From contig CAVFNL010000018.1 in assembly GCA_963623875.1 (NCBI GenBank), forward strand, positions 1-28,467: a DNA stretch of 28,467 nt, given 5' to 3'. How positions within the stretch are numbered: position 1 is the stretch's first letter; each line of letters starts with the position of its first letter. Origin of the DNA: UBA3206 sp963623875 (lineage in GTDB: Bacteria > Bacillota_I > Bacilli_A > Acholeplasmatales > Anaeroplasmataceae). The position numbers and the translations under genes are program-made. The notes under the pieces were generated by a model. It searched no databases. It was not told the origin of the DNA and was given only the letters and a program-made list of their open reading frames with translations. This document shows, piece after piece, positions 1-8,461 of this stretch.

Positions 1-2
1 TC

Positions 3-62
3 ATATTTAGTATATTTATAAGAAGACGAAACCTTGCTAAAACATTAAAATATTCGGAATAA
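3..62 (+). CDS. 3' end of a plus-strand gene, function unknown (partial)
   Basis: From base 3 one frame stays open for 19 codons and stops with TAA at 60-62. The predicted end of the protein is basic (IFSIFIRRRNLAKTLKYSE). A hairpin with a T-run on the plus strand follows 7 bases after the stop, which is what the end of a plus-strand gene would look like. The fragment is too short to assign to a family. It would be convergent with the minus-strand operon to its right. The call rests only on the open frame and the terminator position. Confidence 0.4.
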   Translation: MFSIFIRRRNLAKTLKYSE

Positions 63-69
63 AATGATT

Positions 70-96
70 AAAAGCGAAGTCTAGCTTCGCTTTTTT
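70..96. terminator. Bidirectional intrinsic terminator
   Basis: A 10-bp perfect stem (70-79 with 85-94, core AAGCGAAG/CTTCGCTT) has a 5-base loop. On the plus strand the stem runs into six T's at 91-96. Read on the minus strand it ends in a shorter T-rich tail. It lies between two convergent transcription units and overlaps the stop codon of the minus-strand gene, so it can end both. Confidence 0.8.
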
Positions 97-538
97 AATC
101 TTCTCCAATAAGTTTTCTAAGTTCCATGCAAACAGTCTTTACATTTCTTAAATCTTTAACTCTTATTTTTTTATTATCCGTTTTTGTAATAAATAAATCT
201 CCTTTAGATAAAGTTCCTAAAGTGCCAATGTATGAACGTCTATATTTTATATCCAAAATATCCGATAAAGGAATCACTGTTTTTTTAAATTCTTGAATTA
301 CCAAATTACCGCTAGAGACTTTAATCGCATCTTTTTTCCTAATACATTCTAATATAAATCCTAATAATAAAACGATAGTAAAAACCATACATACTACAAA
401 CATTATAATAATTAGGCTATCTTTTTTTTCATCAGCTATAATATATTTTATAAGTTTTGCATCTGGTATAATAAGAGCTATACATCCAATAAAGAATATA
501 ATTAAGTCATATAATGATCTTTTATATACTTTATCCAT
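95..538 (-). CDS. Small membrane protein with two TM helices and a PH-like C-terminal half
   Basis: This 147-residue protein has two strongly hydrophobic segments (about residues 8-25 and 41-66). A soluble C-terminal half of about 80 residues follows, rich in beta-prone stretches and ending in a helix. That arrangement resembles the bacterial PH-like membrane proteins (two helices followed by a PH-type fold), but no diagnostic motif is visible, so the resemblance is only an inference. It is the last gene of a three-gene unit behind the iron alcohol dehydrogenase and the cupin gene, with 2 bases between it and the cupin stop. No strong ribosome binding site is seen, so translational coupling is likely. 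Its stop codon lies inside the terminator hairpin. Confidence 0.6.
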   Translation of the reverse strand: MDKVYKRSLYDLIIFFIGCIALIIPDAKLIKYIIADEKKDSLIIIMFVVCMVFTIVLLLGFILECIRKKDAIKVSSGNLVIQEFKKTVIPLSDILDIKYRRSYIGTLGTLSKGDLFITKTDNKKIRVKDLRNVKTVCMELRKLIGED

Positions 539-540
539 AA

Positions 541-1191
541 TTAATCGCTATTCTTTTCAAGAATTAATAACATTTTAAATTTTTTTGTAGCTTTTAGATA
601 ATGACGCCCATTTTTCTTAAATGAAAATGAATCTCCTTCTTTTAAATTATATTCATTTCCTTCATATCCTAAAATCATTTCACCATCTAAAATAGTAATT
701 ATTGCATCACCTGGTGCTCTATGTTCAGAAAGTTCTTCACCTTCATCAAGCGCCATGATGCACATCATAGTATTAGCGTTTGACATTATATCAAAATTCT
801 TAACACTACCACTTTCATAGTCTATTAAATCTTTTAAGTTATATACTTTATTTTCTATTAAGCCCTTCATTCCTATATCTCCTTGTAAATTGATTTCAAA
901 ATATACACTATCACTAAACATATAAGTATTTATCATAGACTTATCTTCTAACATAACCATATCATACTTATTTAAATCATATGAGTGATTAAAATTTTTT
1001 ATTTCAATATGGCCACTAAACACTATAAATGTTTTTGCATAATCATAACCCTCTTTTGATATTGATGTTTCTTTTGCGTTTTTAAAGAGTATGATATTAC
1101 TATTAGCATTTCTTGAAATTGTTTTTGATACTGTGCATAAAGAATCTATTTTTAATTTATCAAACCTAAATTTATTTTCTTCAGTTTTCAT
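541..1191 (-). CDS. Double-cupin domain protein
   Basis: This 216-residue soluble protein has two cupin-like halves. The C-terminal half (about 140-212) carries the recognisable cupin pattern: H157 in an EHRAPGD segment, the LDGE turn ending in E171, and H197 near the end of the barrel. The N-terminal half (about 25-105) is beta-rich but lacks clear metal ligands. Cupins of this EHxAPGDA type commonly bind a metal and act as small enzymes or sensors. The substrate cannot be read from the sequence. The gene starts 2 bases after the stop of the fucO-like gene and is 2 bases from the next, so the three are almost certainly co-transcribed. A role linked to the dehydrogenase (aldehyde or diol handling or sensing) is only inferred from position. 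Confidence 0.75.
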   Translation of the reverse strand: MKTEENKFRFDKLKIDSLCTVSKTISRNANSNIILFKNAKETSISKEGYDYAKTFIVFSGHIEIKNFNHSYDLNKYDMVMLEDKSMINTYMFSDSVYFEINLQGDIGMKGLIENKVYNLKDLIDYESGSVKNFDIMSNANTMMCIMALDEGEELSEHRAPGDAIITILDGEMILGYEGNEYNLKEGDSFSFKKNGRHYLKATKKFKMLLILEKNSD

Positions 1192-1193
1192 TT

Positions 1194-2336
1194 CTACATT
1201 AATTGTCTAAACATCGAAATAACATCATCAAGACTTGCTTCTTTGGGGTTGCCAGGATAACATGCATCCTTTAGCGCATCTTTTGATAAAGATATTAAAT
1301 CTTCTTCCTTTATGCTTTCACATTTTGTAGGAATTCCTACATCCTCAGATAATTTCTTAACTGCGTTTATTGCGGCGCTTCTATATTCTTCTTGACTCAT
1401 ATTAGTAGTGTCAACCAAGAATGCTTCCGCAATATCTTTATATTTAGTACCAGATACATCTTTATTAAATTCCATCGCAATTGGAAGTAACATTGCGCAT
1501 GCAACTCCGTGTGGAACATCATAATATGCTGAAAGTGTGTGTGCCATCGCATGGTCAATTCCAAGACCTACATTAGAAAATCCCATTCCTGCAATATATT
1601 GTCCTAATGCCATTCCTTCTCTACCTTTTGGATCATTTAATACCGCAAGGCGAAGATTTTTTGCAATAAGTTCAATCGCTTTAATGTGGAACATATCACT
1701 CATCTCCCATGCAGCACGTGTAATATATCCCTCAATCGCATGAGTTAACGCATCCATTCCTGTTGATGCAGTTAAACCTTTAGGCATTGATGACATCATA
1801 TCTGGGTCAACAATCGCTACAATAGGCATATCGTGGTTATCAACACATACAAACTTTCTCTTGTTTTCAACATCTGTAATTACATAATTAATTGTAACTT
1901 CAGCCGCTGTTCCAGCAGTTGTTGAAACCGCAATAATTGGAAGAGTAGGATTCTTAGTTGGCGCAACTCCTTCAAGTGATCTTACATCTTTAAATTCAGG
2001 GTTTGTCATAATAATTCCAATCGCTTTTGAAGTATCCATTGATGACCCACCACCAATCGCCACTATTGCGTCAGCTTTAGCCTTCTTACAAGCCTCTACA
2101 CCATTTAACACATTTTCAATTGTGGGGTTTGGTTTAATATCTTTAAATATTTCATATTTAATATTAGCCTTATCTAATAAATTTGTAACCTTTGTCGCAA
2201 CACCAAACTTTAATAAATCACCATCCGTACAAACTAAAATACTTTTAAATCCTCTACTTTTAATTTCAGGAACAATATTCTCAATTGCTCCCTTTCCATG
2301 ATAAGATGTTTCGTTTAACATAAATCTTTGTGACAT
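1194..2336 (-). CDS. fucO: Iron-containing alcohol dehydrogenase, lactaldehyde reductase (FucO) type
   Basis: This cytosolic group III alcohol dehydrogenase of 380 residues is close in length and order of motifs to E. coli FucO, which interconverts L-lactaldehyde and L-1,2-propanediol with NAD(H). The nucleotide-binding GGGS is at 95-98, followed by the family segment around TTAGTAAEVT at 139-148. The metal ligands expected for the family are D195, H199, H262 and H276. Long stretches such as TINYVITD and KFVCVD match FucO. The ATG has a full AGGAGG at 2345-2350 with 8-base spacing and its own promoter just upstream. No fucose or rhamnose genes are in view, so the physiological substrate may be another short aldehyde or diol. 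Confidence 0.88.
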   Translation of the reverse strand: MSQRFMLNETSYHGKGAIENIVPEIKSRGFKSILVCTDGDLLKFGVATKVTNLLDKANIKYEIFKDIKPNPTIENVLNGVEACKKAKADAIVAIGGGSSMDTSKAIGIIMTNPEFKDVRSLEGVAPTKNPTLPIIAVSTTAGTAAEVTINYVITDVENKRKFVCVDNHDMPIVAIVDPDMMSSMPKGLTASTGMDALTHAIEGYITRAAWEMSDMFHIKAIELIAKNLRLAVLNDPKGREGMALGQYIAGMGFSNVGLGIDHAMAHTLSAYYDVPHGVACAMLLPIAMEFNKDVSGTKYKDIAEAFLVDTTNMSQEEYRSAAINAVKKLSEDVGIPTKCESIKEEDLISLSKDALKDACYPGNPKEASLDDVISMFRQLM

Positions 2337-2362
2337 AATAAAATCCTCCTATACTTTATTTC

Positions 2363-2391
2363 ATTATACCACTTATTTTACTTTTCACCAA
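2363..2391 (-). promoter_or_regulatory. Promoter for the fucO-cupin-membrane protein unit
   Basis: On the minus strand a perfect TATAAT (2363-2368) preceded by TGG lies 17 bases from a weak -35 (TTGGTG, 2386-2391). It overlaps the last codons of the amidohydrolase gene and sits 27 bases before the fucO start codon, upstream of its AGGAGG. It would allow expression of fucO independently of the recCBD unit. Confidence 0.5.
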
Positions 2392-3286
2392 AATATAGCT
2401 TGTTTGCAGTATTGTAAAATAAATCTTTTTTTTCACTTTCGCTAAATAAATCTGAATTTAGGATATATTCTACATTTTGCTTATAATTATTTACTTTAAT
2501 ACCTGATGGCATATCAGTACCCCACATTATATGATTACTACCAACAATATTTATTGCTTCTCTTATATAACTTTGGGCAACCCTATATGGATATTCTTCT
2601 TTAGTATTATTAATAACAGACGCAAGATCAAAATATACATTATCTAACTTAAACTTAGGTAAGTTTTCTTTTAATAAATCCATTTGGTCTAATTGATGTG
2701 CCATAAGATGGCAAATTACAAATTTAACTTTACTATATTTTCTTACAATTTTAGACAATGTATCAACCTGATAAGATATGCTTCCAGGTCTTCCGATATC
2801 CATCACAACAATTATATTTTTATCTTGTGCAAGTTTATAAATATATTCCATTTCTTTTGCATCTAAGCTAAATTTATGATTAGCCATAAATCCACTACCT
2901 GACGAACATTCAAGTTTTATTATTTTAAATCCTAATTCATTAAACAAATGATTTACTATTGACTCTCTTTCATATGCAAAAGGGTCAAAAGTTGCGGCTG
3001 CCGCAATTCTTTTTGGATATTTTTTCATAGCTTCGTATGCATATAAATTTTGATATCCTAAATAATTTCCTTGAAGTATTACAGCTTTATCGACTTTGTT
3101 TTCATCTAATACTTTCATAGCTGTTTCTAACGAAAATCCATAATCTCCCATACCTTCTGGAATTATTCTAAATGTTTTACCGTCTGCATATTCTACCATA
3201 CCACCTCCAATAGGAATTAATTCTCCTCTTGCGCCAAAGCCATTAATATATTTACAAATATGAATATGACTATCAATAAATTTCAT
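2378..3286 (-). CDS. Amidohydrolase-2 family TIM-barrel metal-dependent hydrolase
   Basis: This 302-residue protein begins with the HxH metal motif typical of the family (DSHIH, H7 and H9). It also has a later histidine in FVICHLMAH (H193) and the catalytic or metal aspartate in MWGTDMP (D258). These fit the Amidohydro_2 family (ACMSD or uronate-isomerase-like hydrolases and decarboxylases), whose substrates vary widely and cannot be read here. The gene starts 2 bases after the recD stop with a GAGG in the end of recD, so it is the fourth gene of the recC-recB-recD unit. That is an odd partner for a DNA-repair operon, and a functional link is not established. The promoter of the next unit overlaps its 3' end. 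Confidence 0.8.
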   Translation of the reverse strand: MKFIDSHIHICKYINGFGARGELIPIGGGMVEYADGKTFRIIPEGMGDYGFSLETAMKVLDENKVDKAVILQGNYLGYQNLYAYEAMKKYPKRIAAAATFDPFAYERESIVNHLFNELGFKIIKLECSSGSGFMANHKFSLDAKEMEYIYKLAQDKNIIVVMDIGRPGSISYQVDTLSKIVRKYSKVKFVICHLMAHQLDQMDLLKENLPKFKLDNVYFDLASVINNTKEEYPYRVAQSYIREAINIVGSNHIMWGTDMPSGIKVNNYKQNVEYILNSDLFSESEKKDLFYNTANKLYFGEK

Positions 3287-3288
3287 AA

Positions 3289-5163
3289 TTATGCCTCGAT
3301 TCTTATATTAGTATCTCTTTCAAGTTTATTATTTTTTGCTTTATTAAGCGTATCAATGTTTGATATGATGTATGTATTACCTTTAGTTCTTGTAATAGCA
3401 GTATATACTATTTGTCTATTTACAAGTGGATGATTTATATTCTTTGGTAATATCACAAGAATGTTACTATAATCAGATCCTTGTGATTTATGGATAGTTA
3501 TTGCATATGCTAAATCTATTTCATCAGCTGGAATTAATCTTATAGGATAAAATACAAATTCATCTATTTTAAATATTTTATCACTCTTCTTTCCAAAAGA
3601 AGAAATAAAGTTAGCTGTCTTTTGAACCATAAAATATAATGTATCATCATCTTTAAATCTTGTAATAATACCACAATCACCATTATATAAATCTAGTGTT
3701 TTGTCATTTTTTGAAATCATAACTATTTCACCTGGTGAATATGAATTCATATTTTTCTTATCGTTATTTATTTTTCTTATAAGCCTATTAATTTCCTTTA
3801 CACCTCTAGTACCTTTATTTTCAGCACAAAGTATTTTGGCATTTTCGCTTTCTTTAAATAACAATTTAAAATCACTATTTTCATCTAATGCATCAAACTT
3901 ATCTTTTAAAGTACTATAAAAACTATCTCTCCATACACTAATAACTTTTTCTATCATTAAATTATCATTGCTTGTTATATCACTATAATAATAAATTGGG
4001 AATTTTGTATTACCATTTGATATCATAAATTCTTCACAACTCTTCCACAAAGAATCATCTATATTAAGTTCCCTTCCATTATTTATAGCTTCTGCTAGAT
4101 TATAAATACTAGAACCCATTTCAAATCTTTTAGATTCATCAAGTTCTACTACAAATGTAGGAATTTCATCTAATAAATCACTAAAAACCGCACCTACATC
4201 TACAGAAGGAAGTTGATTTTTATCACCCATTATATAGACAAGCGAGCCATCTTTTATCGCTTCAAGAAGGGAATTAAAAATTTCAACATCAATCATTGAA
4301 GCCTCATCAATAATAAAAATAGCTTTTTCAAATTGATTAATTTTATTATGTTTAAATACACCTTCGCTATTTGTTTCTAAAAGGCTATGGATAGTATTTC
4401 CATCTAAACCCATAGATTTAAGTGCTTCTAATTCCTTACAATCTTTAACGTTAGATAAATTCTTTAAAATACTTTCTTTCATTCTTTGTGCAGCTTTTCC
4501 TGATGGGGCTGTTAAATATATTTTCCTATTTATATCTTCTTTTAAAAGCCCTATCAACAAAAATACAATAGACGTAGTCTTACCTGTTCCAGGTCCCCCT
4601 GTAATTATTAAACTATGCTTCAATCCTTCAACAATAGCTTTTTCTTGTCCCTTACTTAGACAAAAAGTACTACCTTCTTTTAAATATTCTTTATAGTTGT
4701 AATCTACTACCACATCATTTGCCTTAAAAAGCCTTTTTATAGATTGTGCTATTCCATTTTTTGCATAATAATATTTCTTCATATAAAGCCAATCATCTTC
4801 TATTTTAAAGAAAGACCTATCACTATATAAATCTAGCATAGGAAGTGATGATAGACCTTCATCTATTGCATTATATGCATCTTCTTTTAGCGCGTCTAAA
4901 TCTGATGTATCTTCTCCAAAATTTATAATTTTAACATCTTCTATTTTTTTATCCCATTTATTTTTTAGCAAAGAACGATCTAAAGACATACAAAGATGTC
5001 CATCAGATATAAATGTAAAGTACATCAATAATAATTTTTTATGAGATTCTTCAATATTAGGACATGACATAGATATTAAATCTAACAATTTAAAATATAA
5101 TTCATGTGTCATAGAATATTTAAGTATTATATTTTTAAATTCATAAAGTTCCATTTTAATCAT
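3289..5163 (-). CDS. recD: RecBCD enzyme subunit RecD (5'-3' SF1B helicase)
   Basis: This 624-residue protein is close in size to E. coli RecD. Helicase motifs appear in order: Walker A GGPGTGKTT at 189-197, Walker B IIDEAS at 284-289, motif III GDKNQLPSV at 313-321, motif V TIHKSQGSD at 556-564 and motif VI YTAITRTK at 587-594. The N-terminal part (1-165) is the helical region that contacts RecC in the family. There is no long helix-hairpin-helix extension, which argues against the free-standing RecD2 found in many Bacillota. It overlaps the recB stop codon by 3 bases and follows recC and recB, as in E. coli. The start at 5163 or an ATG three codons later are both possible because the upstream site is weak. 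Confidence 0.9.
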   Translation of the reverse strand: MIKMELYEFKNIILKYSMTHELYFKLLDLISMSCPNIEESHKKLLLMYFTFISDGHLCMSLDRSLLKNKWDKKIEDVKIINFGEDTSDLDALKEDAYNAIDEGLSSLPMLDLYSDRSFFKIEDDWLYMKKYYYAKNGIAQSIKRLFKANDVVVDYNYKEYLKEGSTFCLSKGQEKAIVEGLKHSLIITGGPGTGKTTSIVFLLIGLLKEDINRKIYLTAPSGKAAQRMKESILKNLSNVKDCKELEALKSMGLDGNTIHSLLETNSEGVFKHNKINQFEKAIFIIDEASMIDVEIFNSLLEAIKDGSLVYIMGDKNQLPSVDVGAVFSDLLDEIPTFVVELDESKRFEMGSSIYNLAEAINNGRELNIDDSLWKSCEEFMISNGNTKFPIYYYSDITSNDNLMIEKVISVWRDSFYSTLKDKFDALDENSDFKLLFKESENAKILCAENKGTRGVKEINRLIRKINNDKKNMNSYSPGEIVMISKNDKTLDLYNGDCGIITRFKDDDTLYFMVQKTANFISSFGKKSDKIFKIDEFVFYPIRLIPADEIDLAYAITIHKSQGSDYSNILVILPKNINHPLVNRQIVYTAITRTKGNTYIISNIDTLNKAKNNKLERDTNIRIEA

Positions 5164-8100
5164 CCCATCTTCTTGTTTTTAATCTCATCAAATGCATTTT
5201 CTAAGTCCTTAAAATTAGCCCAAGTTTGTGAATACACACCATTCGCAGTCCCCATATATGTTCCTTTAATAAATATATAATAAACGCCTGCGAAATGATT
5301 TTTAAATATTTCATCTTCTGTTTCAATAGTATATATGGTTTTAAGCCATTTTATGAGTCCATATGAATAAATCGTTCTTTGAATGGAATATCTATCATCA
5401 ACTGCATTTTTTAAGTCGTTAATTTTGTTATAAGATTCAAGCGAATCTGATAATGAATCACTCTTCCAATCTATTATCATATAACGATTGTTATGCCTTA
5501 TAATCAAATCTACTGCTCCATTTAAAAAATTATTCTCTTTTGCTAAGAAATCAAACGATATTTCAGAAAGTCTATTTGACATATCTATTTCAGAAAGAGA
5601 TATATATGTACCATCAATAAGTCTTATTTTAGCATTTATCGTATTAAGCACAATATCATGAGCCATTTTAAGATTAGCTTCCGAATCGGATATTCCATTC
5701 TTTTTAAACATTTTTGTAATAATTAAATCTAAATTGTCTAAAGATTTAAAATCAATAACCTCAAATACTTCGTGAAGTGCACTACCTATTGCAGTCCCTT
5801 TTGGAAAATTATTATATTCTAAAATATCGCTAGTATAATCTTGCGAAATTACTAAAGGATTTGTATCAAACATAGATAATCCCTCATCTATATCTCCTTC
5901 TTTATTATCTTCATCATCAAACAATTTACCTCCTCCATGAGAAAGTGATGTATAAGAATGTTTGTACATGCATTTATTTGGTAATGCTTTTATTAAAGTT
6001 TCAATGTTAGGATTTTGAGATATAGGTGTATGTTTAATGTCTAATATTACCTCTGATTCTTTCTTTAAAGTATCATATGGTATATGTTCTGATTTTATTT
6101 CTTTTATATAATCTTTAGCATTAGATGATATATTTTTATTTAATTCATTTATAGAATCAAATCCAAATTTATAATTTGGCAAAATCAAAAGATAAACAGC
6201 CCTTGTATAAGCCACATAAAAGAGCCTTTTCATTTCTTCTTTTTCTTCAGTCTCTATTGAAGGATTTCTCTTGTAAACAATTTTTTTATCTTTGTGATCT
6301 ATAAATATTTTAGCATTCTTATTTGGGCCTTTAAAGCCACCAAAACATATTACTGCATTAAACTGTAATCCTTTAGATGCATGCATAGTCATAATTGTTA
6401 AAACATGTTTTTCTGTTCCTCTTTCTACAGTTGCGCCATCTTCATCTTCATCTAAGTCTTTATTTAAGCCTTTTAATGTTTCAACCAAATCGTATAAACT
6501 ATTACTTGAAGCTAAATAATCTAGAGCGTAATTTGCAATTTGCTTAAACTTAGCTAATGTTTCAATATATTTAGAATCACCAAGTATCATTTGTAATCTT
6601 GAGTCATAAATGATTGATTCAAACAAGTCTTCATATGCTAAATCTAAAGCCATTTTACGCCATGTTTGTATTAATTCCATTTCATATGTATCATCTTTAT
6701 CAAAATATTCATATTTAATATCGCTTAATTTATAACCAAAGAATTTAGTCAACATTGCTTTATAATAATATTTTCTGTTATAACCTGTAAAATCTTTTAC
6801 AAGAAGTGCTTCAAGGAGCGCAATAAATTGTGAACATTCACGTTCATTAAAAAGTGTTTTATCGCCATACATAATAAATGGAATACCTGATTTTTTTAAC
6901 GCATTTTTAATTGCGCTCGTTTCACTACGACTACGTACAAGTACTGTAAAATCAGAATAATTAAAATTCCTAAAAGTTCCATCTTCCTTTATTTTATATT
7001 GACAATCATCTTTACATAATTTAATGATTTGTTCACAACATATTTGTGCAAATTCATATTGATTTATAATTTTACCATCATCCGCACTAGCATAATAGAG
7101 AGCTTTGTCTAGATTTGATTCTTTTTTGTTAGTAGTCTTAGATGGTATGAATTCTTCTTCACTGAATTTAACACCTTCAAATATTTTATTACATCCTTCT
7201 ACAACACTTGGAAGTGATCTATAGTTTGTACATAAATAATTAAGTTCACCATTATTTTTTATTTCATCTTTGGCTTTTAAATAAACATCGACGTCAGCAC
7301 CTTGAAAACCATATATAGACTGTTTAGGATCTCCTACCACAATTATATTATGACCTTCTGTCATAAAAATGCTCTTAAAAATATCAAACTGTTTTTGGTT
7401 CGTATCTTGGAATTCATCAATAATAGCGTATTTATATTTATTTCTTAGGGCTTCCTTAAATGCTTCATTAGTACGTATTTCTTCTCTTACATATCTTATC
7501 ATATCATCAAATGATTCAATTCCATTTTCTGTTTTATATGCTAAATATTTTTTGTAAAAATCATCTAAATATTTAAAGAAGAAAATCTCTTCAATAGGTA
7601 CTTTTTTATTCTCATAATTCCTATCTTTTGGCTTAACTAATTCTTTTAAAATATTAAAATATTTTATAGTATTATTTTCTTCTTCAGTTCGTTTAGTACT
7701 AGATTGAAATGTATTTCCGTTATATTTAAAAGATTTTTTATTTTTTATATTCTCTTCTAAATCATCATATAGTGACATAGTTTTTTTAGAATTTAAAATA
7801 TCTTTGGCACGTTCTAAATTATCTTCTAAAGAAGAAAAATATAAAAAGAAATCACTATAATCACTACTTGTATAAAATAACGTTAATAAATCATATGCTT
7901 TATTGCTTGAAGGGTCAATTGTTAAATCAGTAACATCACTAAATACTTCTTTGAAATCATCTAGTTTAATAATATCCTTATCTAGCACATTTTCTTTGTT
8001 TAAATAATATTTCTTACAACCATCACAAAGATTTTTAGCTATTTTATCTATATCAATATTACCATTTTGAGATATAATTTTTGATATATCTAAAAATATA

Positions 8101-8456
8101 TCTCCTTCTCTTACATATCTTTTTGCAAAATTTAGAATATCATCCCCCTCTTCCATTCTTAGCGAAAGACAAAGTTTTGCGCTTATTCCAAATTCTTTAA
8201 TGGTATTTTCGCAAAGTGAATGTATTGTATATATATTAGCATTATTAATATTAATACCATCGATTTTGCCTATACGATCTTTTAATTCTCCACAAGCTTT
8301 TTTAGTGTACGTTACAATTAATATTTTACTAATATCTGTAGTTTTAATTAATTTTTTTACAATTTGAACAACATTGTATGTTTTACCTGTTCCTGCAGAA
8401 GCTTCAATAACTAAATTTTTATCAATATCATATGTATCTTTATTAAATTCTTTCAT
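5160..8456 (-). CDS. recB: RecBCD enzyme subunit RecB (3'-5' helicase and nuclease)
   Basis: UvrD-like helicase with a C-terminal RecB nuclease domain, 1098 residues from the ATG at 8456. Visible motifs are Walker A EASAGTGKT at 18-26, motif II DEFQDT at 347-352, motif III GDPKQSIYGFQGAD at 375-388, motif V TMHASKGLQF at 690-699 and motif VI FYVAYTRA at 746-753. The nuclease site is H895 (ALHEVFE), D983 (GAVDLI) and D996/K998 in the DWKS motif, followed by the RecB-type FAGVYYIFIKG. The start is set by AAGGAG at 8465-8470, 8 bases before the ATG. A GTG at 8465 in frame overlaps that site and is not plausible. It begins 5 bases after the recC stop. The nuclease site looks intact. The form of the DEFQDT, GDPKQ and nuclease segments is closer to RecB than to AddA. 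Confidence 0.93.
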   Translation of the reverse strand: MKEFNKDTYDIDKNLVIEASAGTGKTYNVVQIVKKLIKTTDISKILIVTYTKKACGELKDRIGKIDGININNANIYTIHSLCENTIKEFGISAKLCLSLRMEEGDDILNFAKRYVREGDIFLDISKIISQNGNIDIDKIAKNLCDGCKKYYLNKENVLDKDIIKLDDFKEVFSDVTDLTIDPSSNKAYDLLTLFYTSSDYSDFFLYFSSLEDNLERAKDILNSKKTMSLYDDLEENIKNKKSFKYNGNTFQSSTKRTEEENNTIKYFNILKELVKPKDRNYENKKVPIEEIFFFKYLDDFYKKYLAYKTENGIESFDDMIRYVREEIRTNEAFKEALRNKYKYAIIDEFQDTNQKQFDIFKSIFMTEGHNIIVVGDPKQSIYGFQGADVDVYLKAKDEIKNNGELNYLCTNYRSLPSVVEGCNKIFEGVKFSEEEFIPSKTTNKKESNLDKALYYASADDGKIINQYEFAQICCEQIIKLCKDDCQYKIKEDGTFRNFNYSDFTVLVRSRSETSAIKNALKKSGIPFIMYGDKTLFNERECSQFIALLEALLVKDFTGYNRKYYYKAMLTKFFGYKLSDIKYEYFDKDDTYEMELIQTWRKMALDLAYEDLFESIIYDSRLQMILGDSKYIETLAKFKQIANYALDYLASSNSLYDLVETLKGLNKDLDEDEDGATVERGTEKHVLTIMTMHASKGLQFNAVICFGGFKGPNKNAKIFIDHKDKKIVYKRNPSIETEEKEEMKRLFYVAYTRAVYLLILPNYKFGFDSINELNKNISSNAKDYIKEIKSEHIPYDTLKKESEVILDIKHTPISQNPNIETLIKALPNKCMYKHSYTSLSHGGGKLFDDEDNKEGDIDEGLSMFDTNPLVISQDYTSDILEYNNFPKGTAIGSALHEVFEVIDFKSLDNLDLIITKMFKKNGISDSEANLKMAHDIVLNTINAKIRLIDGTYISLSEIDMSNRLSEISFDFLAKENNFLNGAVDLIIRHNNRYMIIDWKSDSLSDSLESYNKINDLKNAVDDRYSIQRTIYSYGLIKWLKTIYTIETEDEIFKNHFAGVYYIFIKGTYMGTANGVYSQTWANFKDLENAFDEIKNKKMG

Positions 8457-8461
8457 TATTT

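Noticed and set aside
3289..5163. RecD2 (stand-alone helicase)
   Set aside because: 624 residues with no room for the N-terminal helix-hairpin-helix extension of RecD2, and it lies in an operon with recB and recC.
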